Assembly: GCA_026988735.1 (NCBI GenBank)
Contig: JALSKR010000159.1
Coordinates: 1-14,391, forward strand
Length of the DNA stretch: 14,391 nt
Reading direction: 5' to 3'
Source: Sulfurimonas sp.
GTDB taxonomy: Bacteria > Campylobacterota > Campylobacteria > Campylobacterales > Sulfurimonadaceae
Below the pieces are notes generated by a model. It was not told the origin of the DNA and ran no database searches. It saw only the letters and a list, made by a program, of their open reading frames with translations. Below, piece by piece: positions 7,783 through 14,391 of this stretch. The first letter of the stretch is position 1, and every line of letters begins with the position of its first letter. The translations under genes were made by a program, and so were the position numbers.

Positions 7783-10344
7783 TTCCACCTCACCGTTTAC
7801 AACAGTGAATTCAACATGAGAACCTTCTTTGACTGTGCCCTCAAGAATAAGATCAGCCAAACGGTCTTCGACAATTTCATACAATGCACGTTTTAGAGGA
7901 CGTGCTCCGTATACAGGATCAAATCCTGCTTCTGCAATATACTCTTTTGCCTCTTCGCTCAAAGAAAGTTCAATATTTCTCTCTTTGACTTTGTTCACAA
8001 TTTCATTAAAGAATATGTCAACGATACCTTTAATCTGTTCTTTACCAAGTGCATTAAATATAACAACCTCATCAAGTCTGTTCAAGAACTCAGGTTTAAA
8101 AGCCTTTCTGAGTTCAGACATAACCATACTTTCAAGTTCAGGACTTCCGGCATGTGTCATAATCTTGTCACTTGCAATATTTGATGTCAAGATAATAATA
8201 GTGTTGCTAAAATCAACCGTAACACCCTTGTTGTCTGTCAGACGACCGTCATCAAGCACTTGCAGCAGCATGTTAAACACATCCGGATGCGCTTTCTCCA
8301 CCTCGTCAAAAAGTACAACAGAGTAAGGTTTTCTTCTTACCGCTTCAGTAAGCTGTCCGCCCTCTTCATATCCGACATATCCTGGTGCAGCACCGACCAG
8401 ACGTGAAACAGCATGTTTCTCCATATATTCACTCATATCAATTCTAATGAGTGCATCTTCAGAGTCAAACAGAAACTTCGCCAAAGTTTTTGCAGTCTGT
8501 GTTTTACCGACTCCTGTAGGCCCGAGGAACATAAAGCTGCCTATAGGTCTGTTCTTATCACTCAGACCCGCTTTGTTACGCTTGATGGCACGTGCTACTG
8601 CATGTGTCGCCTGTGATTGTCCTACAACAGTTTCATTGAGTACATCTTCTACGTGTAAAATTTTATCTTTTTCACTTTGAAGCATTTTGTTTACAGGAAT
8701 TCCTGTCCATCTGCTGACAATCGAGGCAATAGACTCTTCATCAACAGAATTTTTCAGAAGTGTTCCTTCCGCCTGCATTCTGTTCCACTGCTCATTTAAG
8801 GCTTTTTCTTCTTCAATGAGTTTTGGAATTTCTCCATACTCAATTTCTGCAGCACGGTTAAACTCAGAACGGCTTTTTGCAAGCTCTGCTTCACGGCGTT
8901 TTGCTTCTATTTCAGCTTTTATTGCTGAGATTTTCTCAAAAACTTCTTTTTCAGTTTGAAACTGTGACTCAAGTTTTCTTACTTTTTCCTCAATATCAGC
9001 CAACTCTTTTTCTATCTCTTCGAGTCGCTTTTTATTTGCCGGTGTCTCTTCCATCTTCAGTGCTTCTTTCTCAACCATAAGCTCTGAGAGTTTACGTTTT
9101 GCCGCACTGAGTTCATTTGGTTCAGACTCTATCTGCATTTTGAGTTCCGCTGCCGCTTCATCAATAAGGTCAATCGCTTTATCCGGTAAGAATCTGTCCG
9201 CAATATATCTGTCTGAAAGTTTTGCCGCAGCAACCAATGCACTGTCTGCAATACTGACATTATGGTGTGCTTCAAGTCTCTCTTTGATTCCGCGAAGAAT
9301 CTGAAGTGACTGATTCACACTCGGTTCATCCACACTAATCGGCAGGAAACGACGTTGCAATGCAGCATCTTTTTCAAAGTATTTTCTGTACTCTTTCAGT
9401 GTTGTTGCACCGATTGTATGCAATTCTCCACGGGCAAGCGCAGGTTTTAGGATGTTTGCAGCATCCATTGAACCCTCACTCGCTCCGGCTCCGACAATAG
9501 TATGAATTTCATCAATAAACAGAATAATATTTCCGTTTTCTTTTACTTCATCAATAACTGCTTTGAGTCTGTCTTCAAACTCACCACGGTATTTTGCACC
9601 GGCTATCAAAGCAGACATATCAAGCGCAACGACACGCTTGTTTTGCAGTGATGTCGGAACATTGCCACTTTGAATTCTCTGAGCAAGCCCTTCAACCAAT
9701 GCTGTTTTACCAACCCCCGGTTCACCCAGGAGCATTGGATTGTTTTTCGTTTTACGAATCAAAATCTGCATAGTTCGTGCTATCTCTTCATCACGTCCGA
9801 TTACAGGTGCCAATTTTCCCTCGGCTGCTTCTTTTGTTAAATCAATTCCGTATTTTGAAAGTGCTTCCAATGTTTCATCAGCAGTCTGCGAATCAATTTT
9901 AGCACCTCCGCGTGCAGCTTCAAGCTCTTTGCTCAACTGCATTACATCAATATATTTTGGCAGTATTGTTGAAAACGGCTCTGTATTCAAATTTGCCAAT
10001 ATATAGGTATCTACAGCAAGATAAGAATCCCCGTTTTTTGTCATCAGACCTATACCGTTTTCAAGTGTTCTTACAAAGTCCTGTGAAAGTTTGATATTTT
10101 CTTTTGTCACACTGGAAGATTTTGGCAGTTTTTCTGCCATACTTTTAATATCTAATTCCATTGCAACTTTGTCTATACCCAACTTGTTGAACATCTGGTT
10201 CAGTACAGAATCCGAATTTGTCAAAAGTGCCCACAAAAAGTGAATCGGTGTCACTTCCTGATTTTTGTTATGTAAAGCCAAAGACAATGCGCTCTCAATT
10301 GCCTCTGTCATATTATGTGTTAATTTCTCAAAAATGTTATTCAT
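7768..10344 (-). CDS. clpB: ATP-dependent protein disaggregase ClpB
   Basis: ClpB forms a hexameric AAA+ ring that, with DnaK/DnaJ/GrpE, pulls proteins out of aggregates. The 858 residues are full length. The N domain is about 1-145. NBD1 has Walker A GEPGVGKT (207-214), pore loop KYRG (251-254) and Walker B ending DE (278-279). The coiled-coil middle domain, rich in Glu, Lys and Ala, runs about 405-530 and distinguishes ClpB from ClpA and ClpC. NBD2 has Walker A GPTGVGKT (608-615), pore loop GYVG (655-658) and Walker B LFDE (678-681). Sensor-2 GARPLKRAL is near the end. The start ATG has AGGA about 8 bases upstream. The gene has its own promoter with a HAIR-like sequence, which points to heat-shock control by HspR, consistent with HspR control of clpB in Campylobacter. 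It is followed by rpmH on the same strand. Confidence 0.98.
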   Translation of the reverse strand: MNNIFEKLTHNMTEAIESALSLALHNKNQEVTPIHFLWALLTNSDSVLNQMFNKLGIDKVAMELDIKSMAEKLPKSSSVTKENIKLSQDFVRTLENGIGLMTKNGDSYLAVDTYILANLNTEPFSTILPKYIDVMQLSKELEAARGGAKIDSQTADETLEALSKYGIDLTKEAAEGKLAPVIGRDEEIARTMQILIRKTKNNPMLLGEPGVGKTALVEGLAQRIQSGNVPTSLQNKRVVALDMSALIAGAKYRGEFEDRLKAVIDEVKENGNIILFIDEIHTIVGAGASEGSMDAANILKPALARGELHTIGATTLKEYRKYFEKDAALQRRFLPISVDEPSVNQSLQILRGIKERLEAHHNVSIADSALVAAAKLSDRYIADRFLPDKAIDLIDEAAAELKMQIESEPNELSAAKRKLSELMVEKEALKMEETPANKKRLEEIEKELADIEEKVRKLESQFQTEKEVFEKISAIKAEIEAKRREAELAKSRSEFNRAAEIEYGEIPKLIEEEKALNEQWNRMQAEGTLLKNSVDEESIASIVSRWTGIPVNKMLQSEKDKILHVEDVLNETVVGQSQATHAVARAIKRNKAGLSDKNRPIGSFMFLGPTGVGKTQTAKTLAKFLFDSEDALIRIDMSEYMEKHAVSRLVGAAPGYVGYEEGGQLTEAVRRKPYSVVLFDEVEKAHPDVFNMLLQVLDDGRLTDNKGVTVDFSNTIIILTSNIASDKIMTHAGSPELESMVMSELRKAFKPEFLNRLDEVVIFNALGKEQIKGIVDIFFNEIVNKVKERNIELSLSEEAKEYIAEAGFDPVYGARPLKRALYEIVEDRLADLILEGTVKEGSHVEFTVVNGEVEVKVS

Positions 10345-10392
10345 CTCTCAATCCTTTTTTTTTATTTATGCTGGAATTATATACTTATCACG

Positions 10393-10415
10393 AACTTAAT
10401 TTTGCTACTTAAGTT
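10393..10415. repeat. 7-bp inverted repeat in the clpB leader
   Basis: AACTTAA and TTAAGTT are perfect arms around 9 bases, in the predicted 5' untranslated region between the two possible clpB promoters. It could be a weak RNA hairpin or an operator half-site pair. It is AT-rich and may be chance. Confidence 0.3.
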
Positions 10416-10424
10416 GCAAATTCA

Positions 10425-10454
10425 ATTATACCAACCTGAGTCTCTGTTTGTCAA
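10425..10454 (-). promoter_or_regulatory. Sigma70-type promoter of clpB (TTGACA-18-TATAAT)
   Basis: The -35 TTGACA (10449-10454) and -10 TATAAT (10425-10430) are both perfect consensus, 18 bases apart. The predicted start is near 10418, giving a leader of about 75 bases. The -35 overlaps the TGA stop of the upstream PLP-enzyme gene. A second TATAAT (10376-10381, read TATATAAT) without a good -35 could be a closer promoter, as Campylobacterota promoters often rely on the -10 alone. Confidence 0.75.
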
Positions 10455-10455
10455 G
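10435..10455 (-). promoter_or_regulatory. HAIR-like HspR operator on the clpB promoter
   Basis: The minus strand reads CTTGACA-N7-ACTCAGG, against the HAIR consensus CTTGAGT-N7-ACTCAAG: 11 of 14 half-site positions match with the exact 7-base spacer. It covers the -35 and most of the spacer of the clpB promoter, an ideal place for repression. HspR is a known heat-shock repressor in Helicobacter and Campylobacter. Part of the match is shared with the -35 sequence, which tempers confidence. Confidence 0.55.
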
Positions 10456-11332
10456 AAATCTTAGCACGATTACTCACAAGTCCTTTTTTCTTATAACGTT
10501 CAAGCATACTTTCATTTCCGCTGACTCCTCCACTGTGTATATAGATAATCTTTTCACTTGTCTGTTCGAGCAGTGCCTGCCACATTGCAGGAGCATACAA
10601 CAGATCAAACTCAATTCCCTTTACATGTAAAGCCTTGTATATCTCATAAAATTCCTTATAAGGCTTTGCAAAATGGTATTTTTTCTTTGGTTCCAGGATA
10701 ACAAGATTGTCCGGAATTTCTGCCAAAGCACGCATCTGCTCTTTAAGATAGCTGCTGTCTCCTATACAGGGTGTTGTATAAACTCTGTACCCAGGTAAAG
10801 CAAGTGCTAAAAAAAGTGCTGTTGTCCCTGTGCCAGAAGGTGTTGCGACTGCCTTTACATGTAAGTCTCTGCTTTGTTCTTGTATCTCCTGCGCTAAAAC
10901 TTCCAATCCCTCTTTTGCTTCTTGTACAGCGCCACCCTGATCAACAAAACAGGTTTTTGCATTTACATGTAAGCGTAAAGAAGCGATAAACTCTTTATAG
11001 AAATCATTTTCTATCTCTATGTGCTGCATACCTAATTTCAATGCATGCGCATAATTTCCTGCAGATTCGTATTTTTGTGTTGCAGAGAGTTTTTTTGTAT
11101 AGTAGAGAAAGTTCCATTTTTTTTTCTGGCATAATGCGGCAAGTGCCAGCATAGCATTGGACTGTGTCCCGCCATACGATATCAGTGTGTCATAAGTAGT
11201 CTCTGGAGTATTTAGAAGAGTGTAGAGTTTTCTGTATTTGTTCCCTGCCAAACAGGGATCAATAAGGTCATCGCGTTTGACAAAAAACTCTCTCTCTTCT
11301 AAAATAATTTTAGAAAGAGGAGAGTTTTGCAT
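10451..11332 (-). CDS. PLP-dependent enzyme, ACC deaminase / D-cysteine desulfhydrase family
   Basis: This is a 293-residue fold-type II PLP enzyme. The signature VKRDDLIDPCLAGNKYRKL (18-36) places the PLP-binding lysine at K32. SYGGTQSN (52-59) matches the family's substrate and cofactor loop, and SGTGT (166-170) should hold the PLP phosphate. Family members deaminate 1-aminocyclopropane-1-carboxylate or split D-cysteine to pyruvate, H2S and ammonia. The substrate cannot be read from sequence, and D-cysteine desulfhydrase is the commoner bacterial activity. It is shorter than the typical 325-340 residues. The start is ATG at 11332, six bases after the stop of the isomerase gene, with a weak Shine-Dalgarno. 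Two odd points: three copies of TTACATGTAA, each coding LHV (121-123, 157-159, 235-237), and a terminator-like hairpin over codons 3-16. It is cytosolic, with no signal peptide. Confidence 0.85.
   Translation of the reverse strand: MQNSPLSKIILEEREFFVKRDDLIDPCLAGNKYRKLYTLLNTPETTYDTLISYGGTQSNAMLALAALCQKKKWNFLYYTKKLSATQKYESAGNYAHALKLGMQHIEIENDFYKEFIASLRLHVNAKTCFVDQGGAVQEAKEGLEVLAQEIQEQSRDLHVKAVATPSGTGTTALFLALALPGYRVYTTPCIGDSSYLKEQMRALAEIPDNLVILEPKKKYHFAKPYKEFYEIYKALHVKGIEFDLLYAPAMWQALLEQTSEKIIYIHSGGVSGNESMLERYKKKGLVSNRAKIS
10621..10630. repeat. TTACATGTAA palindrome (copy 1 in the PLP-enzyme gene)
   Basis: This is a perfect 10-base palindrome, extended to TTTACATGTAAA at 10620-10631. It encodes LHVK (235-238) on the minus strand. 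It is one of four exact copies in the window. Confidence 0.6.
10855..10864. repeat. TTACATGTAA palindrome (copy 2 in the PLP-enzyme gene)
   Basis: This exact copy encodes LHVK (157-160) on the minus strand, just before the SGTGT phosphate loop. Confidence 0.6.
10963..10972. repeat. TTACATGTAA palindrome (copy 3 in the PLP-enzyme gene)
   Basis: This exact copy encodes LHVN (121-124). It lies 108 bases from copy 2, a multiple of three, so all three copies are read in the same frame. Confidence 0.6.
11282..11326 (-). terminator. Terminator-like hairpin with U-tract inside the 5' coding end of the PLP-enzyme gene
   Basis: On the minus strand, arms at 11307-11326 and 11286-11305 fold around a single central base. 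The inner 9 bp are perfect (TTCTAAAAT with ATTTTAGAA), then a 4-base purine/pyrimidine mismatch, then 7 more pairs. A run of six T (11287-11282) follows at once. It lies 6-50 bases into the coding sequence. It could end part of the transcription from the isomerase gene or act as an attenuator. The encoded peptide (SPLSKIILEEREFF) still looks like a genuine family N terminus. Confidence 0.5.
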
Positions 11333-11338
11333 GCATTA

Positions 11339-12169
11339 CTACTTGATAGATGCTTTTTTCTGCAGTTCGTCCATTTTTTTCTTCATAACAGCTTTGAATT
11401 TTTCCATTTTCAGACGCTGTTCTATAAATGCTTTTACCTCATCAAAACTTCTTGTCATTGACGGTTTTTTATCTTCCACATAAATAACATGGTATCCAAA
11501 CTGTGTTTTTACGGGTTTTAGCGTCACTTCGCCTTTTTTCATAGAAAATACTTTATCATTAAAAGCAGGTACCATTTGCCCTTTGCTGAAATATCCGAGA
11601 TCTCCGCCTTTTGGTCCACTTGGTCCTGTTGACTCTTTTTTCGCCAGTTCTATAAACTTCTCTTTGAGTTTTCCACCACTTAAATGCTTCAACTGCGCAA
11701 TGATTTTTTCCGCTTCTTCTTTTGTTTTGACTAAAATATGACGAGCATGTACGCTCTCTTTTTCATTAAATTCTTCTTTGTTCTTGTTGTAGTAATCTTT
11801 TAACTCTTTTGTTGAAATTTTAATGCCATCAAGCAGTTTTTTCTGCCAAACCTGAATAGCAAGCTCTTTTTTCATTCTTTGCTCAAGTTTCTTGTACTCA
11901 CTTTTATACTCTTGAGAATTAATAATTCCTGATTTTTTTGCATCATCATAAATAAGTTCTTTGCCTATGAGTTGCTGAAGAACCTGCTGTCTGAATGCAG
12001 CCTGACGATCAGCCGGCACCTGATTAAAACGCCCCTGTGTCGCCTGCATCAGCTCCTGATCGACTTCTTCCTGGGTAATCGGTTTTCCATTTACGGTAAC
12101 TAATGTTTTTGCACAGACGACTGAACCTGTCAACAACAGGGCAGATAATAACATTGTAATTTTATTCAT
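11339..12169 (-). CDS. Exported parvulin-type peptidyl-prolyl cis-trans isomerase (PEB4/SurA-like)
   Basis: The 276-residue precursor has a Sec signal peptide: a short basic start, hydrophobic LLSALLLTGSVV, and likely cleavage after VCA (20). It lacks a proper lipobox, so a soluble periplasmic protein is expected. An N-terminal chaperone region (about 21-130) is rich in helices and in Gln and Lys. The parvulin domain follows (about 139-232): HARHILVKTKEEAE, GPKGGDLGYFSKGQMVPAF and QFGYHVIYVEDKKP carry the usual family blocks, including the conserved His residues at 144 and 227. A basic C-terminal helix returns to the chaperone domain. This matches PEB4 of Campylobacter and HP0175 of Helicobacter, which help outer-membrane protein folding. 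The ATG has AAGGA at a good spacing. The stop lies six bases before the PLP-enzyme gene. Confidence 0.9.
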   Translation of the reverse strand: MNKITMLLSALLLTGSVVCAKTLVTVNGKPITQEEVDQELMQATQGRFNQVPADRQAAFRQQVLQQLIGKELIYDDAKKSGIINSQEYKSEYKKLEQRMKKELAIQVWQKKLLDGIKISTKELKDYYNKNKEEFNEKESVHARHILVKTKEEAEKIIAQLKHLSGGKLKEKFIELAKKESTGPSGPKGGDLGYFSKGQMVPAFNDKVFSMKKGEVTLKPVKTQFGYHVIYVEDKKPSMTRSFDEVKAFIEQRLKMEKFKAVMKKKMDELQKKASIK

Positions 12170-12201
12170 TATAGAGTTCCTTACTAAATTGATAAAGAGA
12201 A

Positions 12202-12233
12202 GTTTAATAACAATATATTAATAGTTATTAAAC
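12202..12233. repeat. Perfect 10-bp inverted repeat between the kinase and isomerase genes
   Basis: GTTTAATAAC (12202-12211) and GTTATTAAAC (12224-12233) flank 12 bases of almost pure A+T, whose first eight, AATATATT, are themselves a palindrome. The dyad covers the kinase stop codon and the likely promoter region of the isomerase gene. On the minus strand only a poor U-tract follows, so an operator is as likely as a terminator. Confidence 0.5.
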
Positions 12234-14192
12234 AGATTCATTTTCATAGGTTATTTTAAGGTATTTGTCTAAAATATACTCCAGCTTGTCTCTTGTAAGC
12301 GGCTTTGAAAGATAATCATCAAGCCCTTCTTCCAGAAGCATCTCCTTATCCCCTTCCATTGCCATAGCTGTCAGGGCAACAATAGGAGCCTGTGATTTTA
12401 AGAGCATCATATCTTTAATCTCTTTGGTTGCGACAATCCCGTTCATATACGGCATATCTATATCCATAAATATAATGTCATATTTTTTCTCTTTATACAT
12501 TTTTACCGCTTCAAGTCCGTTAGAGGCGGTAGAGACATCTATGTTATATTCTTCTAAGAGTATTTTTATCAGACGCTGATTGATAAGATTATCCTCCACA
12601 ACCAAAGCCTCGGTTTTATCTTTGAGAGTAAGTTCGTTTTTCTCTTCATTGGTATATTTGTAGCTGTTTGCCATATACAGATGTTTGGCTATTACACTGG
12701 CCAGTAACGGTTTTTCTATCACTTCATCAATAATGTGTGTCATCTTTGTTTGCAGTTTTTCATCTTCATCCAAAAGAAAAACAACAGGTGCCTGCTTTTT
12801 ATATGTCGCCAGATCCAGCATCCATGACGAATCTCCCTGATCACCTACTACATATAGTTCATCAATATCCGTATAGATATCATCATTGAGTTCGGAAGAT
12901 TTGGTAACATCAATAGCAAAAGAGCGTAAGTAGGTAGTCAGGAAGTTGGCGTCATCAACCTTTTCTTTATCGAGCAAAAGCACCTTCGCTTTTTTATTTG
13001 GCATCATTTTGTAGTTTTGTCCTCTCGAAGCTTTAAAATCAAGAACAAAATTCACATATGTACCGTTGTCTAATTCACTTTTTATACGTAATTCTGATCC
13101 CATCAATCGGACCAGACCACTGGAGAGACTCAGCCCGACTCCAAGTCTTTCATCTGCATGACTGCCTGCGGTAAAAGGTTCATCCATAAGGGATATCTGT
13201 TCTTGAGACATTCCCTGACCATTGTCTTTTACACTAAAGCCGACAGAACAGGCTCCGTTTTGGAGTCGTTTTAAAAGTTTTACTTCTATAATAACCTTGC
13301 CGCCATGCGGTGTAAACTTAATTGCATTTTGAATGATAGAACGCATAACCTGCAAAATTTTGTTCGCATCACCTTCGAGTTCCTGTGGCAGTTTCGGGTC
13401 TATAAAACTCATAACCTGTACACCGTTGTTGCTTGCCTTGTCAAAACATGTATAAATGAGTTTTTCCATTGCAACGAGAAGGTTAAAAGGCTCTGCCTCC
13501 ACTGTAAGACGCCCGCTTTGCAACTGTGCCAAATCCAAGAGACTTTCAATATTATTCATCAGGTTTTTAGAAGAATAATCTATCATCTCAAGATACTCAT
13601 TTTGGTGTTCATTGAGATGCGTTTCTTTGAGCAGTTCTATAAATCCGAGAATTCCATTCATCGGAGTTCTAAATTCATGCCCTATATTGGCCAAAAATTT
13701 TGTTTTTAACTTTTCAACCTCTTTCACCTGCGATCGTGCTTTTTCCAACTCTGTAACATCTTTTAATTCTAAAATATACAGTTTCGTGTTTTTTGAATAC
13801 TTGTGACACTTTGCCTCAATACTGAGAATTTGTCCCTTTGCATCGGTCATATTTACCTTGTAACCATCACTTTTGTATTTTTTAATATAATCCAGCCAAC
13901 TTTTGTCAGACTCTGTAAAGATCTCTTCACTCTCACTCAAAAACATATCACGAATACTTTCATTGGCTCTTTTAAAATCTTTTATATCAAAATAGTTCAT
14001 TGTGCTGAAAAAAGTTTTATTTGCACCTATCCACCCTTCGCCTTGCAGAAAATAGAGCATCATAGTGTCACTGCTGTCTGCCACTTCAACAAAAAAATCT
14101 TTGTCCAATTGTGAAAAAAGTGTCTCTTTTTCTTTCCTCGTATCATATACATGTGTGCTTTTTTGTTTCCAAAACAGTGAAAATATGCCCAT
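12228..14192 (-). CDS. PAS hybrid sensor histidine kinase with degenerate and intact receiver domains
   Basis: The protein has 654 residues and no transmembrane segment, so it should be a cytosolic sensor. A PAS-like domain spans about 35-148. HisKA follows with the H-box FLANIGHEFRTPMNG (phospho-acceptor H172). The ATPase domain has N-box QNAIKFTP (N289), DNGQGM (323-328) and GVGLSL (351-356). A first receiver-like domain (about 402-507) is degenerate: G450 stands where the Asp should be and the Thr is missing, though EKP (493-495) remains. The second receiver (about 527-645) is intact, with E533 and D534, D577 in FMDIDMPYMNG, T608 and K630. No DNA-binding output is present, so it probably passes phosphate on through a phosphotransfer protein or acts by protein contact. 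The ligand is unknown. The ATG has AAAAGGGG just upstream. It is divergent from nth. Confidence 0.92.
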   Translation of the reverse strand: MGIFSLFWKQKSTHVYDTRKEKETLFSQLDKDFFVEVADSSDTMMLYFLQGEGWIGANKTFFSTMNYFDIKDFKRANESIRDMFLSESEEIFTESDKSWLDYIKKYKSDGYKVNMTDAKGQILSIEAKCHKYSKNTKLYILELKDVTELEKARSQVKEVEKLKTKFLANIGHEFRTPMNGILGFIELLKETHLNEHQNEYLEMIDYSSKNLMNNIESLLDLAQLQSGRLTVEAEPFNLLVAMEKLIYTCFDKASNNGVQVMSFIDPKLPQELEGDANKILQVMRSIIQNAIKFTPHGGKVIIEVKLLKRLQNGACSVGFSVKDNGQGMSQEQISLMDEPFTAGSHADERLGVGLSLSSGLVRLMGSELRIKSELDNGTYVNFVLDFKASRGQNYKMMPNKKAKVLLLDKEKVDDANFLTTYLRSFAIDVTKSSELNDDIYTDIDELYVVGDQGDSSWMLDLATYKKQAPVVFLLDEDEKLQTKMTHIIDEVIEKPLLASVIAKHLYMANSYKYTNEEKNELTLKDKTEALVVEDNLINQRLIKILLEEYNIDVSTASNGLEAVKMYKEKKYDIIFMDIDMPYMNGIVATKEIKDMMLLKSQAPIVALTAMAMEGDKEMLLEEGLDDYLSKPLTRDKLEYILDKYLKITYENESV

Positions 14193-14220
14193 ATTTTACC
14201 CCTTTTAAAAAGTCATTGCT

Positions 14221-14248
14221 TTGATTATAACATATAAGTTGCTAAAAT
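14221..14248 (+). promoter_or_regulatory. Candidate nth promoter, possibly giving a leaderless mRNA
   Basis: TTGATT (14221-14226) and TAAAAT (14243-14248) are 16 bases apart. A start 6-8 bases after the -10 falls on or next to the nth ATG at 14255. No Shine-Dalgarno is visible before that ATG. The element overlaps the divergent kinase promoter. Confidence 0.35.
14224..14229 (-). promoter_or_regulatory. Candidate -10 box of the hybrid kinase gene
   Basis: A perfect TATAAT on the minus strand lies 32 bases before the kinase ATG, giving a leader of about 25 bases with AAAAGGGG in it. The -35 (ATGTAT or nearby) is weak, as is common in Campylobacterota. Confidence 0.5.
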
Positions 14249-14254
14249 ACATTT

Positions 14255-14391
14255 ATGAAAAAAACAACAAAAAAAGAGATCCAAGAGATCCAAAAACGTT
14301 TTGTGGAGCGCTACAGTGATGCAGTTACGGAACTGCATTATAAAAATGCCTATGAACTGGTAATTGCCGTGGCACTCTCGGCACAGTGCAC
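14255..14391 (+). CDS. nth: Endonuclease III, N-terminal part (runs off the window)
   Basis: Forty-five complete codons are present. The peptide begins MKKTTKKEIQEIQKRF and contains TELHYKNAYELVIAVALSAQ, the conserved first helices of endonuclease III; E. coli Nth has an equivalent segment ending LLIAVLLSAQ. The enzyme is a DNA glycosylase and AP lyase with a helix-hairpin-helix and a [4Fe-4S] cluster, acting on oxidised pyrimidines. Those parts lie beyond the window. An in-frame stop is four codons upstream of the ATG, so this is the earliest possible ATG start and it suits the family length at the N terminus. It is divergent from the hybrid kinase, with 62 bases between the two start codons. 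Confidence 0.9.
   Translation, partial: MKKTTKKEIQEIQKRFVERYSDAVTELHYKNAYELVIAVALSAQC

Noticed and set aside
7829..8326. 165-residue open frame on the plus strand
   Set aside because: It lies wholly antisense to clpB, whose motifs are complete, and its Ser/Leu-rich peptide is what the reverse of a Glu/Lys/Ala-rich gene yields.
11297..11315. Palindrome TTCTAAAAT-A-ATTTTAGAA as a separate operator
   Set aside because: It is the core of the larger hairpin with a U-tract, so it is reported there and not as an independent site.
1..14391. A new defence, mobile or biosynthetic system
   Set aside because: All complete genes belong to known housekeeping or signalling families. There are no direct repeats flanking an insert, no integrase or transposase, and no block of unknown genes.

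Overview
The window looks like an AT-rich chromosomal segment of a Campylobacterota (formerly Epsilonproteobacteria) bacterium, most likely near Sulfurimonas. This rests on protein character and on gene order: rpmH-rnpA-yidD-yidC-jag-mnmE is also the order in Helicobacter, followed here by ruvX. It is a dense core-genome region. Twelve complete genes all lie on the minus strand, and a cut-off plus-strand gene sits at each edge. No gap between genes reaches 300 bases. I see no tRNA, rRNA, CRISPR array, insertion sequence, phage gene or defence system.

In the direction of minus-strand transcription (high to low coordinates), the layout is as follows. (1) 14192-10451 holds a soluble PAS hybrid sensor kinase, an exported PEB4/SurA-like parvulin isomerase and a small PLP enzyme of the ACC deaminase/D-cysteine desulfhydrase family. 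(2) 10344-7768 holds the ClpB disaggregase, with a sigma70-type promoter overlapped by a HAIR-like (HspR operator) sequence. (3) 7699-2699 is the compact operon rpmH, rnpA, yidD, yidC, jag/khpB, mnmE, ruvX. It joins ribosome and RNase P parts, membrane-protein insertion, an RNA-binding protein, tRNA wobble modification and a YqgF-family nuclease, with gaps or overlaps of a few bases and three consecutive non-ATG starts. (4) 2622-121 is a FIST-GGDEF-EAL c-di-GMP protein with a spoiled GGDEF motif and an intact EAL site. At the left edge an unidentified plus-strand gene converges on it with overlapping ends. At the right edge nth (endonuclease III) starts divergently from the kinase.

No new system stands out. 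The signals most worth checking are: the perfect palindrome TTACATGTAA, four times in the window and three times within one gene; the HAIR-like operator on clpB; a terminator-like hairpin with a U-tract inside the first codons of the PLP-enzyme gene; a 10-bp-arm dyad in the gap ahead of the isomerase gene; and a possibly leaderless nth.
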